NCBI RefSeq assembly: GCF_033807575.1
Contig: NC_084721.1
Span: 8,804,001-8,868,000 of the forward strand
DNA: 64,000 bases
Direction: 5' to 3'
From: Cydia pomonella
Lineage: Eukaryota; Arthropoda; Insecta; Lepidoptera; Tortricidae
Shown here piece after piece: positions 1 through 10,822 of the stretch (position 1 is the first letter of the stretch; each line of letters begins with the position of its first letter). The position numbers and the translations under genes were made by a program. The notes beneath the pieces were generated by a model. The model was given only the letters and a program-made list of their open reading frames with translations. It made no database searches and was not told the DNA's origin.

Positions 1-700
1 AGCATTTTATTATTATTTGTATATCTTTCCCATCACGGAACAATGGTGTTCCGGACCTTTGGAAGGCGTGCGCGGAGCCGAAGCCAACACGTAGAGGCCC
101 TTTTGACACTTTAATGAAATGTAAGGGGTACACCCAGCGGATGTTGACCTTGCCCGCGTCATGGGACGCACGCAGAGGCAGCACCCGCCAGGGTGTAAGG
201 ACTATTTGAGAGTTGATGGAATCTAAAATGGACTGGGCTATTGGGTGAAAGCGATGGACTAAATACTGGGCTATGGGATAAAAAACGGTATTCAATTTTA
301 TTTCCGGCAGACGGTGACTCGCCCCCACAAGATGGGCCCCCACAAAAAGCGACATCTAGGATGGCTCAAGGGCAACACCGGTGTGAGCGGCTCAGGGGTG
401 TCGAGAGGTGTACGCCGCTTTCAGCCACTGTGCCAACTCGCGTCTTATGCAATTTTTCACGTCCATTTTTAACGACTCCACTCTGGGCGGCCGGCTAAGG
501 CAAGCCAGAGGCAGAGAATCCTGTCCCACCCACCCTCCTTGCGGCTAACAGAACTCCCCAGGAGCACTCGGGTACGTGAGGTCGCTACTCCCCAACAGCT
601 CGCCACAGGCTGCTCTGCGTTGACTGATTGCACTGGTAAAACCAGCGGGCGATGGGGTCGTCACATCCCTACGCCTTAGATATTATTATTATAGATATTC
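1..700 (+). mobile_element. 3' region of a LINE, cut by the window edge
   Basis: The block is clearly more GC-rich than the AT-rich DNA after 700 and ends in a short ATT-rich tail (about 682-695), as expected of a 3' terminus made by target-primed reverse transcription. It holds an 85-codon reading frame at 241-498 with no recognisable domain, which I read as chance openness in a 3' region. The text around 400-660 resembles LINE 3' regions I know from lepidopteran genomes, but I cannot name the family. The 5' part lies outside the window. No TSD can be checked because only one end is present. Confidence 0.5.
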
Positions 701-1869
701 ATGGAATATTAATATTGAAAGAAACATGGGCCCCATATTAGGTATCATTATTTTAACTTTTTAAAAGGTCTATTTAATTTTCTATATTTGAATTCTGACA
801 TCAATATGATGTATGTTGAGGTTGTGTAGTTTTTATCCTTTTATTGTGTACTTGAAGTATTATTGTTTATTTACGTTTTAATGTCACTTCTTGAATAAAT
901 CTGGTGCTGTATAGTCAATTGCTTGTGTTATTTTTCCACTTTCTCTAAAAAATTCTATCATTTAAGATATCAAAATGTACGTTTGAATTAGCCTCCAGAG
1001 CTTTTGTCAGTGCCGATGGCTTCCGCTTCCAAACATGACCCGTTTCTCATTTTTCAGCATTCGGAGTTACTTTATTTATTTCCACACGTGCGCATATTGT
1101 GCTACGGAATGTCCGTCTGATTCAATTTTATTAATGGACTTGGACGTTTGCCCCACTGACTGTGAACACATCCAGTCTATTTTGTCGCAAGACGTATCTT
1201 ATTGCGACGACCGATGATTGATTTTCTGATCTATGGGATTGTATTAGAGTGCACATTTGTATATAAATGATTGATATTCTCGTATACTGTATGTCGAGCC
1301 ACGGCCGGAGACTACTAGTCTGGCTCATTAAGATCGTATCTCCCGTTGTATTGTATACTACATAATGCATTTATTGTGCAAAGCGTACACTGCATTGAGT
1401 CAGAGCACATAAGAGTTGTCAACAAGGCCGACTTGCTTGAGGAACATTTACGATATTGCTTTTAGACTATTCATTTACTATTGGCAATACCCATTTTCAA
1501 AAATGCCTAATTTATCTACTTTTATTTCTACATGTGTTACTGTCAGCAGTAACACAAACTTATAAGTATAAAAGTATACACTTGTGTGAACAGTGAGTAA
1601 CCATTTTAAAAACGGACTCCGGTTTTTTTAATATCTAATAAACCGCTAGGAAAGCTAGGTTCAGAGCAGCCAGGAACACATTATATAAGCTTAGACAACT
1701 GTGTTTGCAGATGACCAAATTATTATAAACATTATCATAAATACATACGTAATGTAAAATATAGCGAGGCGTTCGGCGGCATCGACCATGTTTTGGTATT
1801 ACAGAAACTATAGAAGTTTATGTATAAGAGGAGACAGTAGGTATAAGAGGAGACCTGTTTCGATGGTTC
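701..1869. other. AT-rich stretch with no supported gene
   Basis: I see only short chance reading frames here (for example 1035-1217 +, 1131-1370 -), without motifs, codon bias or splice-like borders. Confidence 0.5.
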
Positions 1870-2365
1870 TCCTTCTATATTTTGAGCAGGTATCAAGCGG
1901 TTGTTCTGAATGGATTTTCATCATATTGGGTGGAAATCCCTTCAGGAGAGCCTCAAGGACCTCTACTTGGACCTTTATTATTCAACATTTTTATTTAAGA
2001 TATTTCCGAATGCTTTAAACACTCGAATTTTATTTTATTTGCCGACGATATAAAAGTCTTCCAGATAGTTAATAAAACTCTCGACTCCACTTACCTCAAA
2101 AAAAGATCTTTTTAGACTAGATCGATATTGCGCCAACAATAAAAATCGTTTTGCCAACTTCTTTACTCATAAGCGTAATGTCATAAACCATATTTGTTAA
2201 AAAATGTAGTTATGTCTAAGTGTAGTGAAATAAGGTACTTGGGTGTCATAATACTTGTAGACAACAAGTTGATTTTCGATCGGTACGTTTCGTGACATTA
2301 ATTAAATAGTCAACAATGATTTCAATAGGGCACTTGGTTTCATCATAAGGTCGTGAAGAACCTGT
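1870..2365 (+). pseudogene. Decayed LINE reverse transcriptase fragment
   Basis: The conceptual translation has the RT motif-B-like segment SGEPQGPLLGPLLFNIFI, then an in-frame stop, then the catalytic motif-C variant FADDIKVF (codons at 2038-2061). After frameshifts come IRYLGVII and NNDFNRALGFIIRS, the usual order of RT motifs in jockey/CR1-type LINEs. The N-terminal endonuclease, early RT motifs and 3' end are missing. The mixed stops and frameshifts show an old, dead copy. I infer the jockey/CR1-like affiliation from motif style; the exact clade is uncertain. Confidence 0.8.
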
Positions 2366-3961
2366 TCTATGATAGCTTTAGTTCAATACGCAAACTAATG
2401 ACCTAATGAGCTAACACTGCTCCCTCCAATAACAGCACATTAATTCTATCTTGTTTCTTTCTCTTTTGTTCTTCTCGTTCACTGTTTAAATTCATTTCCG
2501 CTGTCAAGCAACAATTTAATAACCAAAATAGATATTTATAGATTTGTACTTTCGCATGCTACATATTTTACGCAGTTTCTACCTGTGCAAACTTTTAATA
2601 GGCTCTCTATTTATATGTCATTACCAGTGATCGGTTATTTGGATTCTCCCTCGCGGGATATCAAGTAGAAAAGTTAATATAGATACGACAGTTTCCCGCG
2701 ATACCGAACAAACCGTACTAAAATAAAACAATTTAAATCTCTAAGGAATTTTTTACTCTTACATGGCAACCAGTTGAGACAAAAACTTCTATTCTTTTCC
2801 TAATCTCAACATTTTATTTAAAGCAAAATATATTAAAACCTCCACAAAGTATTAGCTTATATATCTGTCATGATGGAAAAAATACTTCAAAATCTTGACA
2901 TTGACATTTCATTATTTTCCCTGGATTTCAGTTCTAATTATTTTTGGTGAGCAATAAAACCATTTGACATTGTGGACATTGTTTTTCTCAAGCTACCTCT
3001 CAGTTGAAAGAAGTGTAATTCACTTTTTGATAACGAATTCATTTATTCAAACAATTAACCCGTAGTAACCATATATTAGCTGATAGACACGCGTATTTAC
3101 TCGCCGAACTTTTATCCAAACGGTACAAAATGTGCCGCTTTGGAGGCAGCAAATGACTTGTGCTCATTTGTTCGATTTAGACAAAAAAACGGTGAGAAAG
3201 TACTTGTCTATCAGCTACTTAGATGTTTTAAAGTGTAATAAAATAAACACATTGTATTTTTTTGCCTTTTCTAACAACATAAAGCCCGGATTCCCGGGGC
3301 ATATCCATACTAACATAATGATTGAGGTCGTTCACCCCCTGTAAAATCCAAAAAACCGATCACTGGTCATTACCTTTCTTGTTACTCTAGATGTAAGCTT
3401 TCCTATGAAATAAAATAAAATACGTAAATAAATTGATATCTTATCTTAACATCAAATTTTAAGTTTTTTAAATAACTGCCTCATATCAACGAAATGGAAA
3501 CATGTTGTAATTAATAACCTTTCTGTATCTCTCCTATTTAGTTTTCTCATACTCGACTGGATTTTAATTAAAAACTTGGTAAACAGTTTTTCTCTTATTA
3601 CTTTATGCGGTTAATTACGCAAACTTGTATCATGTAATGAGTGCTCCGTCAAAGGGAAGTTAAATTATTCCGCGTACTCACGTTCGGACCAAACTTTCGT
3701 TAACATAATAAAGTATATTTAATGTTTTCTATTATTTAACTGTTAGAATGCTAGGTATAATAAATTCAAACGTGGGCATTGACTGCGTTTTTTAAACCAA
3801 TCCCCTTTAAGTTAATGCAACATATCTATATCATATACGCCACAACCGAAGGACTTCTGTTGTTGAACATACGCCTGTAACATGTGCAGTAAAATGGTAC
3901 CTTATGAAGCAAACTGGTAACAATCAAGGGTTTAAAAAATGTAACTCCAAACAGCCAATGA
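2366..3961. other. AT-rich stretch with no supported gene
   Basis: No coding signature, long repeat or splice-bordered exon was found. The reading frame at 3132-3344 is short and AT-driven. Confidence 0.5.
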
Positions 3962-4260
3962 GATGAAAATGAAAATGAAAATGAAAATGAAAATGAAAAT
4001 GTTTTATTTGTTAATGATACAGGGTTCAATTGTAAAGGTTGGAGTCTTCTAGTAAGTATAAAATACCTGTGACAGAAGACCCCGCTCTTCCATAACAACA
4101 CGTGTAGAATTTAATTAACAAATAATATAAACAAACAAGCAGTTTTGCTGAGTAAAAAGAACAAATATAACAATCTTGATATTTATAATATCAATACATT
4201 GAATTTTACTAATACATTTAACTTTGAGTAAATTGTAATCTAATGTGATACAAATTTCCT

Positions 4261-4303
<43 letters not shown>

Positions 4304-4640
4304 GTGTGCGTGTGCGTGCGTGTGTGTGTGCGTGTGTGTGTATGTGTGTGTATATGTTATGTATGTATATGCTAGTTGGTCTATTCTCTATTTGTTGTGT
4401 ATATTATAATATGAGAGTCTCCACTTCATCATAGCTTTGTAATTTTAACCATTCTGTCACAACTTTTTTACATTTAAATAACTGCAAACGATAGATATCA
4501 ATTTTATTATTAATTTTATTATACAGATGAGCTGAGACTCTACTATACTGAATCTTGGCAAATCGTGACTTAGTCGGGGGTATCGGTGCAACATTTTGCT
4601 TACGTCTCCCTATAGTTATGAGATTGGTTTGGATTGGAGA
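3962..4640 (-). mobile_element. 3' end of a CR1/L2-like LINE with hexamer tail
   Basis: The minus-strand frame ending at 4404 closes with RFAKIQYSRVSAHLYNKI, then FKCKKVVTEWLKLQSYDEVE. This is the style of the extreme C terminus of CR1/L2-type RT proteins (an LYNKI-like step, then a KK..WL...SYD.VE ending). Downstream on the minus strand come a 3' untranslated stretch holding a CA/TG tract, an AATAAA signal (4008-4003) and a tail of about six ATTTTC units (4001-3962). Tail and signal give the direction of transcription. The 5' part is gone; another LINE fragment abuts at about 4645. Pseudogenic. Confidence 0.7.
4262..4358. repeat. (TG)n microsatellite
   Basis: Nearly uninterrupted TG dinucleotides with CG and TA variants, inside the 3' untranslated part of the minus-strand LINE end. 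Likely length-variable. Confidence 0.95.
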
Positions 4641-4644
4641 TCCA

Positions 4645-4742
4645 TGTATATATATATACACATAGTCCTCCTCATCGTTTTCGATGACGGCGACCCCAAA
4701 TAAACACATTATGGACGTTGTCTAGCATGAGCCGTAATGTGG
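4645..4742 (-). mobile_element. LINE 3' fragment, same family as 48852-49148
   Basis: About 80 bp match 48857-48937 in the same orientation (shared core GATGACGGCGACCC, then AAATAAACA and TTATGGACGTTGTCTAGCAT). On the minus strand the segment encodes HARQRP followed by a stop, and then runs into a TA-rich end. The longer sister copy shows this stop follows a C2H2-like finger at the C terminus of a LINE protein. Only the last codons and the 3' untranslated region survive here. Confidence 0.65.
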
Positions 4743-4914
4743 TGTGTGTATATTGAAAGTGGCACAGTTATTTCCATTACATATGCATAAGCAATGCATT
4801 CTTGATAACTCGACACTAACGAAAAAACGTTTTAAATGAGTTTACCGAATATGCGACCTGAATCACACTCTGACAGATGAGATGAAGATCTATAAGTATG
4901 CATTTAAAAAAAAG

Positions 4915-5464
4915 CGGCCAAGTGCGAGTCGGACTCGCCCATGAAGGGTTCCGTACCGTTTATGACGTATTAAAAAAACTACTTAGATCTCGTTCAAACC
5001 AATTTTCGGTGGAAGTTTGCACGTTAATGTATATCATATATATTTTTTAGATTTTTCATTCTGTTATTTTAGAAGTTACAGGAGGGGGGGGGGGACAAAT
5101 TTTACCACTTTGGAAGTGTCTCTCGCGCAAAATATTCAGTTTAGAAAAAAATTATATTAGAAACCTCAATATCATTTTTGAAGACCTATCCCTAGATACC
5201 CCACACGTATGGGTTTGATGAAAAAGGATTTTTTGAGTTGCAGTTCTATTAGAACCATACTTAAAGTAAGGGGAACCCCCAAAATATATTTTTTTTTTTT
5301 TGTGAAAATCTTAATGCGGTTCATAGAATACATCTACTTACCAAGTTTGAACAGTATAGCTCTTATAGTTTCGGAAAAAAGTGGCTGTGACATAAACGGA
5401 CAGACAGACGGACATTTTCCGACAGGGTTCCGTTTTTTGCGATTTGGCTACGGAACCCTAAAAA
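4915..5464 (+). mobile_element. CGGCCAAG-family non-autonomous element, copy 1
   Basis: Starts with CGGCCAAGTGCGAGTCGGAC and ends with TACGGAACCCTAAAA. The subterminal words GGGTTCCGTA and TACGGAACCC are inverted relative to each other. The middle carries a poly-G tract near 5083-5094 and a GGACAGACAGACGGAC motif near the end. Four further copies lie at 43431, 46591, 46858 and 62112. No coding capacity. I know this as an abundant lepidopteran repeat; whether it is a SINE, MITE or Helitron derivative cannot be settled from this window. Confidence 0.85.
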
Positions 5465-6036
5465 GAGTGTAACTTGGAACCTAAACTTTTAATCACTAAG
5501 GGCTACTTGCAACAATCCTGGGTTAGCTACTAACTCGGAGTTACCCGTTAAACCAGGGTTAAATTGAACCACATAATCAAAGGGAGCTCTTTAATGAACA
5601 CACTTCCATTGGTTTTATAAAAACAGGACGACTTATATTTTTCCAAATAATTCAGCACGCAATGTACGATCAGCATCAATAGTAGTGGATAAAACAACGC
5701 GGCAAAAGTATTTGATATTCCAGATAACTTTTCAAAATATAGATCAATCTCTAAAAGTATATCTTTTACAGTCTTAATTGTTCTTCATATAGAACCATCC
5801 GTTTTTGTTAAGCTGATACAGAATAGTAGATATTTTTGAAGCGTTGTTAGATCCACTACTTTCGATGCTGACTGTATCACTATTTTGTTTTAACTCAAAA
5901 CGTCGCATTAATGATGCGACGTTACAAGTGATCACGATAAAAAAAAATATTGTCGTGGTTAAGAGCAAATTAAAAATTTTTTTCAGTATAATCAGTAAGC
6001 ATTGTACATGAACGGTTTTTTTAAAACTTGTTTCAG
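5465..6036. other. Probable intronic DNA with a dispersed-repeat piece
   Basis: 5650-5680 carries AGCACGCAATGTACGATCAGCATCA-like text that recurs near 6803-6835, so it is a repeat fragment. The 64-codon minus-strand frame at 5774-5968 has no motif and is probably chance. The last 20 bases before 6037 form a pyrimidine-rich splice-acceptor-like tract. Confidence 0.45.
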
Positions 6037-6093
6037 AATGTGTTGATAGAGAGCGGTAGCAGTGGCCGAGCGACGATGGCAGCCGTTAACTCG
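6037..6093 (+). CDS. Candidate 57-nt internal coding exon of an unidentified gene
   Basis: A GC-richer 57-nt segment sits between a good acceptor (a T-rich tract, then CTTGTTTCAG ending at 6036) and a good donor (GTAAGC at 6094). Its length is exactly 19 codons. Only one frame is open, giving NVLIESGSSGRATMAAVNS; the other two are stopped. Both borders would therefore be phase 0, as for a cassette-type small exon. I do not recognise the protein. The small, serine/glycine-containing peptide and lack of neighbouring exons suggest an alternatively used exon inside very long introns. It could still be chance, but border quality, length and frame agree. Confidence 0.5.
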
Positions 6094-7159
6094 GTAAGCA
6101 TGACTAATAAGTAAGACCACACATGTCGATCGTACTTATACGTATCGAAATTTTCCAGTTTTAATCTTTCTTAGTTGTAATACTCCGAAAAGGGACGTAT
6201 AAAAATAAAAATAAAAAACTATTTAAAATCGAGTAGAATCTAGAATGGCATAACCCGAAATTTTTTTCTACTCCTTTCTATTATTATTTTCAAATAAATT
6301 GAATAAATAAGAATGCTGCCGGCTACGATGCGATTAATCTCGAGTCAAAAGTTGGCCTACCTTGGTGCAAGAATTATATTTATCCAGTACTTAATATAGG
6401 ACGCCCAGGATTAGAATTCTCGTAAAGCGTCACACCTTCCAATGAAAACAATGAATATAGTACCTTTTTTAGCTGCTATGGTAAAATTAACTGCAGTCAC
6501 GTCACTATACGAAGTACCTATCAAAATAGGTAAAGGATTCTTCAATTTTTTTTAATAATATAAAACTAATTAACTGAGTTATATAAACCCTATGCAATAG
6601 AAAGCATCGCCTTGTCTTTGAGTTAAATTTAAAATTAATAGTATATTTCAATTATGTACTAAATTTCATATTAACCCCCTCGTTCACAAACTGTTAAATG
6701 TAGTCTCTTTCTAACCTATATAAATGTCAAAATGGCGGATAAGAACAAACAATTATCAACTGTTTGATAAATTTAATAGACGGTTATGAAAACGCCATAA
6801 CAATGTACAGTCAGCATCAAAAGTAGCGGATCAGACTACGTGCAAATAGCATCTATCGTTTTCTAATAGCTCAACAAAAATGGACTTGCCCCTATATTCT
6901 CTCTATTACACTATAGCAAATAATTTTACACTAGAAATGTAGAGATTGATCTCTATTTGGAAAATTATTAAAGGGTGGCAGATACTTAGGTAGGTACTAG
7001 CGAAGGTTTTAAGTATTCAATATATACAAAAAATATATAAACGATGATAGCATCATAAACAAAATCCCATAAATTAAATTTAAACTATTGTGAGTCATGA
7101 TATTGGATTTATACTAATACTCGTATAATCATAATATTGTATTTATATTTAACTCACGT
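6094..7159. other. Probable intronic DNA with a dispersed-repeat fragment
   Basis: 6797-6965 holds GTACAGTCAGCATCAAAAGT-type sequence, related to text at 5658 and 54110, which I recognise as a common lepidopteran repeat of unknown class. The rest is AT-rich without signals. Confidence 0.45.
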
Positions 7160-7172
7160 ATATTAGTCACTT

Positions 7173-7564
7173 TGTCCGCAAAGACCTAATGACTAAACTC
7201 CAAGTGTTTGTGAACAAATGCTTAAGGCAAATTCTGCACATCTTTTGGCCTAACTGGATCACAAACGCTCACTTATGGAGAATAACCGGACAAGCATCCG
7301 TACAAAAGGAGATCCATACGCGCAAATGGCATTGGATTGGGCATACCCACCTATCCAAGGTGGCCCTGACCTGGAAGATGCCCGGAAAACGGAAACATGG
7401 TCGCCCTAAATCTACTTGGCGCCGTTCCGTGGAGCAAGAGTTGGGTGTATTGGGGCTGGGGTGGGAGGAGGTTACCCAAGCTGCCCAGGACCGGAGTCAG
7501 TGGAAGAAAATGGTTCGAGCCCTACAACCCCAGCAGGGGGTAACAGGATGAAAAGAAGAAGAAG
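7173..7564 (+). mobile_element. 5'-truncated RTE-type LINE insertion with 13-bp TSD
   Basis: The 13-mer ATATTAGTCACTT occurs immediately before (7160-7172) and after (7565-7577) the segment, marking a clean insertion. The insert carries only the C terminus of an RT open reading frame and ends in GAAAAGAAGAAGAAG, the short GAA-type tail usual for RTE-clade LINEs. Truncation at the 5' end is normal for target-primed reverse transcription. The exact TSD suggests a fairly recent event. Confidence 0.9.
7189..7551 (+). pseudogene. C-terminal fragment of RTE-type LINE RT protein
   Basis: The 120-codon frame reads KLQVFVNKCLRQIL, later ITGQASVQKEIHTRKWHWIGH, KRKHGRPKSTWRRSVEQEL, WEEVTQAAQDRSQWKKMV. 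This is the characteristic post-RT C-terminal region of RTE-clade proteins (KW.WIGH, GRP..TWRR..E.E, A.DR..W). The apurinic endonuclease and all RT catalytic motifs are absent, so it cannot be active. The first ATG is simply the first methionine in the truncated copy. The uninterrupted frame fits a young insertion. Confidence 0.88.
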
Positions 7565-7577
7565 ATATTAGTCACTT

Positions 7578-10500
7578 GCGCAAAATGTTTCGGAAAGCCT
7601 AGGTTTTCATTTCAAGCATTTACAGCGACTATGTCGCGCGAGTGACTAACTCAATTATTATAGTGTTCAAGATTAAAATATAAGTTTACGTAGTGTTCAC
7701 TTTAGAGTCCTAATTAAGTAACATGTTTCACTCAATGAGCTCTATCCTCGGAGTACGTAACATGATTTAGCGGAGACTAAAACGATGCCGGCGGCACTCG
7801 ACGACGGTACTGCATGTTACAGCTAATGCCTCGGAACTTCGCTTGTCTCTGCACGAACCTCCGACCCAAGAACAAGAGAGACACTTTGTAGGCTTATTAA
7901 ATTAAACAATCGTATATTATAGCCACATACCAGCTATTTTTTTCGCCTGGGCCAGTGACAGCTAGAGTGGGCTATAAGGAGTTCGCGGGGCGTAGTGATA
8001 TTTCAATTTAAACAATACAAGACAAATAAAAAAATACTGAAGGGGATCATGTCACGTAAAACTTAAAAACAGTAGTTACCTAGACTATAAACTATTAGCA
8101 ATTTAATAATATAAAATAGCGCTGATAAATAATATACTGGATAATTATCTTCCTTTAAGCTACCAGATCACTGAAAAAAATAGATAGCCGAACTGGTTTT
8201 GTAACTTTACTAAATAACTAAACTACGGTTATAAGAAAATAAACTTTGCATAAATTTACAAACTTATTTTGTAGTGTATACCCAGTACCTGAACACTGAT
8301 AGCCAAACACGGTTTTGTAACATATAACACATAGTTCGCAAGTCCCAATTTTTGTGTAAACAGTAACCAAAATTTTGTTACAGTTATGCAAACATTTCTT
8401 TCAGTGATGTCGTGACTGTTGTTTTTTTGCATGATGAAGTGAATTAATTAGCAAAAGCAAGTACGGTAATTCGAAAACCAATAGAATCCTTCTCCAGTCT
8501 TTTTGTGACCAATAACAGATCACGTTTAAAACGTCTGGAGGAATTCATTAAGTCCCGTTAATGATTTCAGTTACCAACATTTTAGTAATTTTCATCATGA
8601 TGATCATGATGTTTTCTACTTACTCGTAAATACTTATATAACTAGATACTATATAAACTGGCGTTCAGCTAAGATAAGCGTATTTTTTCGCGGCCATAAG
8701 GCCTCGTTTAGAGTTTTATAGTCGCTCATTGAGGTTCGTAACTGCAAGTTGGCTCATCAATGGTCTCTCCCAGGTATAACGTGCCCAGTTAAGCGAGAAC
8801 CTTGTATTTTAATATAGCCCCGAATTTTAAGCCAGCTTTAAAAGTATTTAGACAAGCGGGGTGTGCCATATGGAACTGGTAGATTGTAATGGTCGCGAGC
8901 GGCCATGGATGCCTTCCAAATCACATCGCATTTGAATAGCGACTGCAGTTGGGCAATGCCAGCTAACGACTTTTATCGACTCAATTCTAGGTATTGGTTC
9001 CTAAGTGCCGATAATTTAGTATCAATATCCCCGTATTGCTTTCAAATCAAGACGCTGCTTCTTATTCGATCATAGTTAATTCTCTCCTGAGAGTCCTGAA
9101 CAGTTTATTGACTGGGTGCTTGTGTCATTTTAAAATTCCGCTCCAAAGTAACAATTAATGTTTCAAAAGCTTTGCAAAATCTGATCTTTAGCTGATGCAA
9201 TAAGTATTTATGTACTAGTACTACTGATGACTATCATATCGACAGTTCAGCAAAGTTCATCATATTACGAAACTTTATGGTAAGATTTTGAAGACCTTGT
9301 TATCAAGATTAGTGTTTTTATTTATTTGTAAAATTATTTTCGTAATGATCGTCAGGCACCACTCTACTTTTTGTAGTTTTCTAGATACGGACGCTAAAAT
9401 ACCGATATTTGTATGGCAGTATCGACATTTTTGTGGCACTATACAGCCATTTGTAAGGCGCTGTTGTCATGTGACTATATGTAATTTCTTCGATATTGTA
9501 TGGCAGTGTCCCTGTATTGCACTGCACTGTGTCGAGACTTATATGCACCAATCAACATATGTATGGTCAAAGTAGCCGTACAAATCTTGCCATACAAATG
9601 TCGACAAAAATGTTTTTTTTGGCCATCTTTCGTAAGTTATGTACTAAATTTACATATATGTTAAACACAAAATTTTTTTAGCGTGTTTGTAAATACTATT
9701 ATAAATAAACCCATTTTTATTTCAATTGTATAACAATAAAATTAACGCCCATACAAATGTCGTAATAACCGTACCAAACTACGTCGTACAAAAACGTTAA
9801 GCTTTTCTTCGGTCAAAAATCAGTATCTGTGTCTACTGCCGTTGAAGACCAAAGCCCAAGTTATGTATTATTGTATTGTGAATTAAATCAATTCTCTAAA
9901 TCATTATCTTTTTACTGGTATTAAGTATTTACGTTATGTTGCCTACGTTCAATCATATTTTATTTTCTGATCCAAACCCGAAGGCCAGGGCTTATAATTA
10001 ACACGAGCTCGTAATTCTTGTACCTCCCATAGCACACACAATGTTTTTCATCACATTTGTGAGTGAGTAATTTTAAACGAAATAATACTTAAATACAGTG
10101 ACATTTCAAATATTCGTCCGCAATATTGTCATTTTTGACAGTATAGGCTTCAAAGGCACAGATCCATCCGGCATTCAGTCACGGTTGAAAATTGTGTAAA
10201 AAAAATAAACAGCTATTAAATTAATCAAATTTAATATTGCTAAACATAAACAAAAATATTAATATATAAACGTCGATATTAAAGTAAAACTCATTTATTC
10301 ACTTGGTTCGTATGACGACATAATTTAAAAATATGCCCATGGGCTTAATGAAAGTTAAAAAATCTATTACCGCCCGTGTGCATAATATAGTTTATTCCAT
10401 CTCAGTATGCTGGCATACTATAACACCTTTTACGAGCAAGTTTAATGAAAAATAATAAATTACTAGTTGCGAGATGTTTGTAGTTTTCGGTAGAAACTAA

Positions 10501-10822
10501 AACACAATTTTAAAATTTCATTTCGCCCACATTCTCTCACAATTGCCAGCGTCGCCGCGGAGTCAGATATTTATTTTACTCGCATCCTATAGCTCCTGAT
10601 TCAATTTACTGCAGGTGACAGTGTTAAAGGTTCGCCGAGAGTCCGAGGCGCCTCGGGCCACAATACTGGACATTTGAACTGCATTGTTCACAATCAGTGA
10701 GGCGAAGACCAAATTTTATTTCGGAGTTTAAGATTTGGTGACTCACGAAATGCAACTTTCGTATGTAGGTAATTCTATGAGTTTATATTACGTACCTACA
10801 TACTCATAGTTTCCGACATTTA
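7578..10822. other. Long AT-rich stretch, no supported gene
   Basis: About 3.2 kb without a coding signature. 9390-9790 repeats words such as TTTGTATGG and CCATACAAATGTCG in both orientations (for example near 9410 and 9588), suggesting a worn foldback element. 10760-10805 contains a small inverted pair (TATGTAGGTA / TACCTACATA). Frames at 9288-9575 and 9496-9681 overlap one another without motifs. Confidence 0.45.

Noticed and set aside
5774..5968. 64-codon minus-strand frame with a hydrophobic N terminus next to the exon candidate
   Set aside because: AT-rich residues only, no splice support, and on the opposite strand to the exon.
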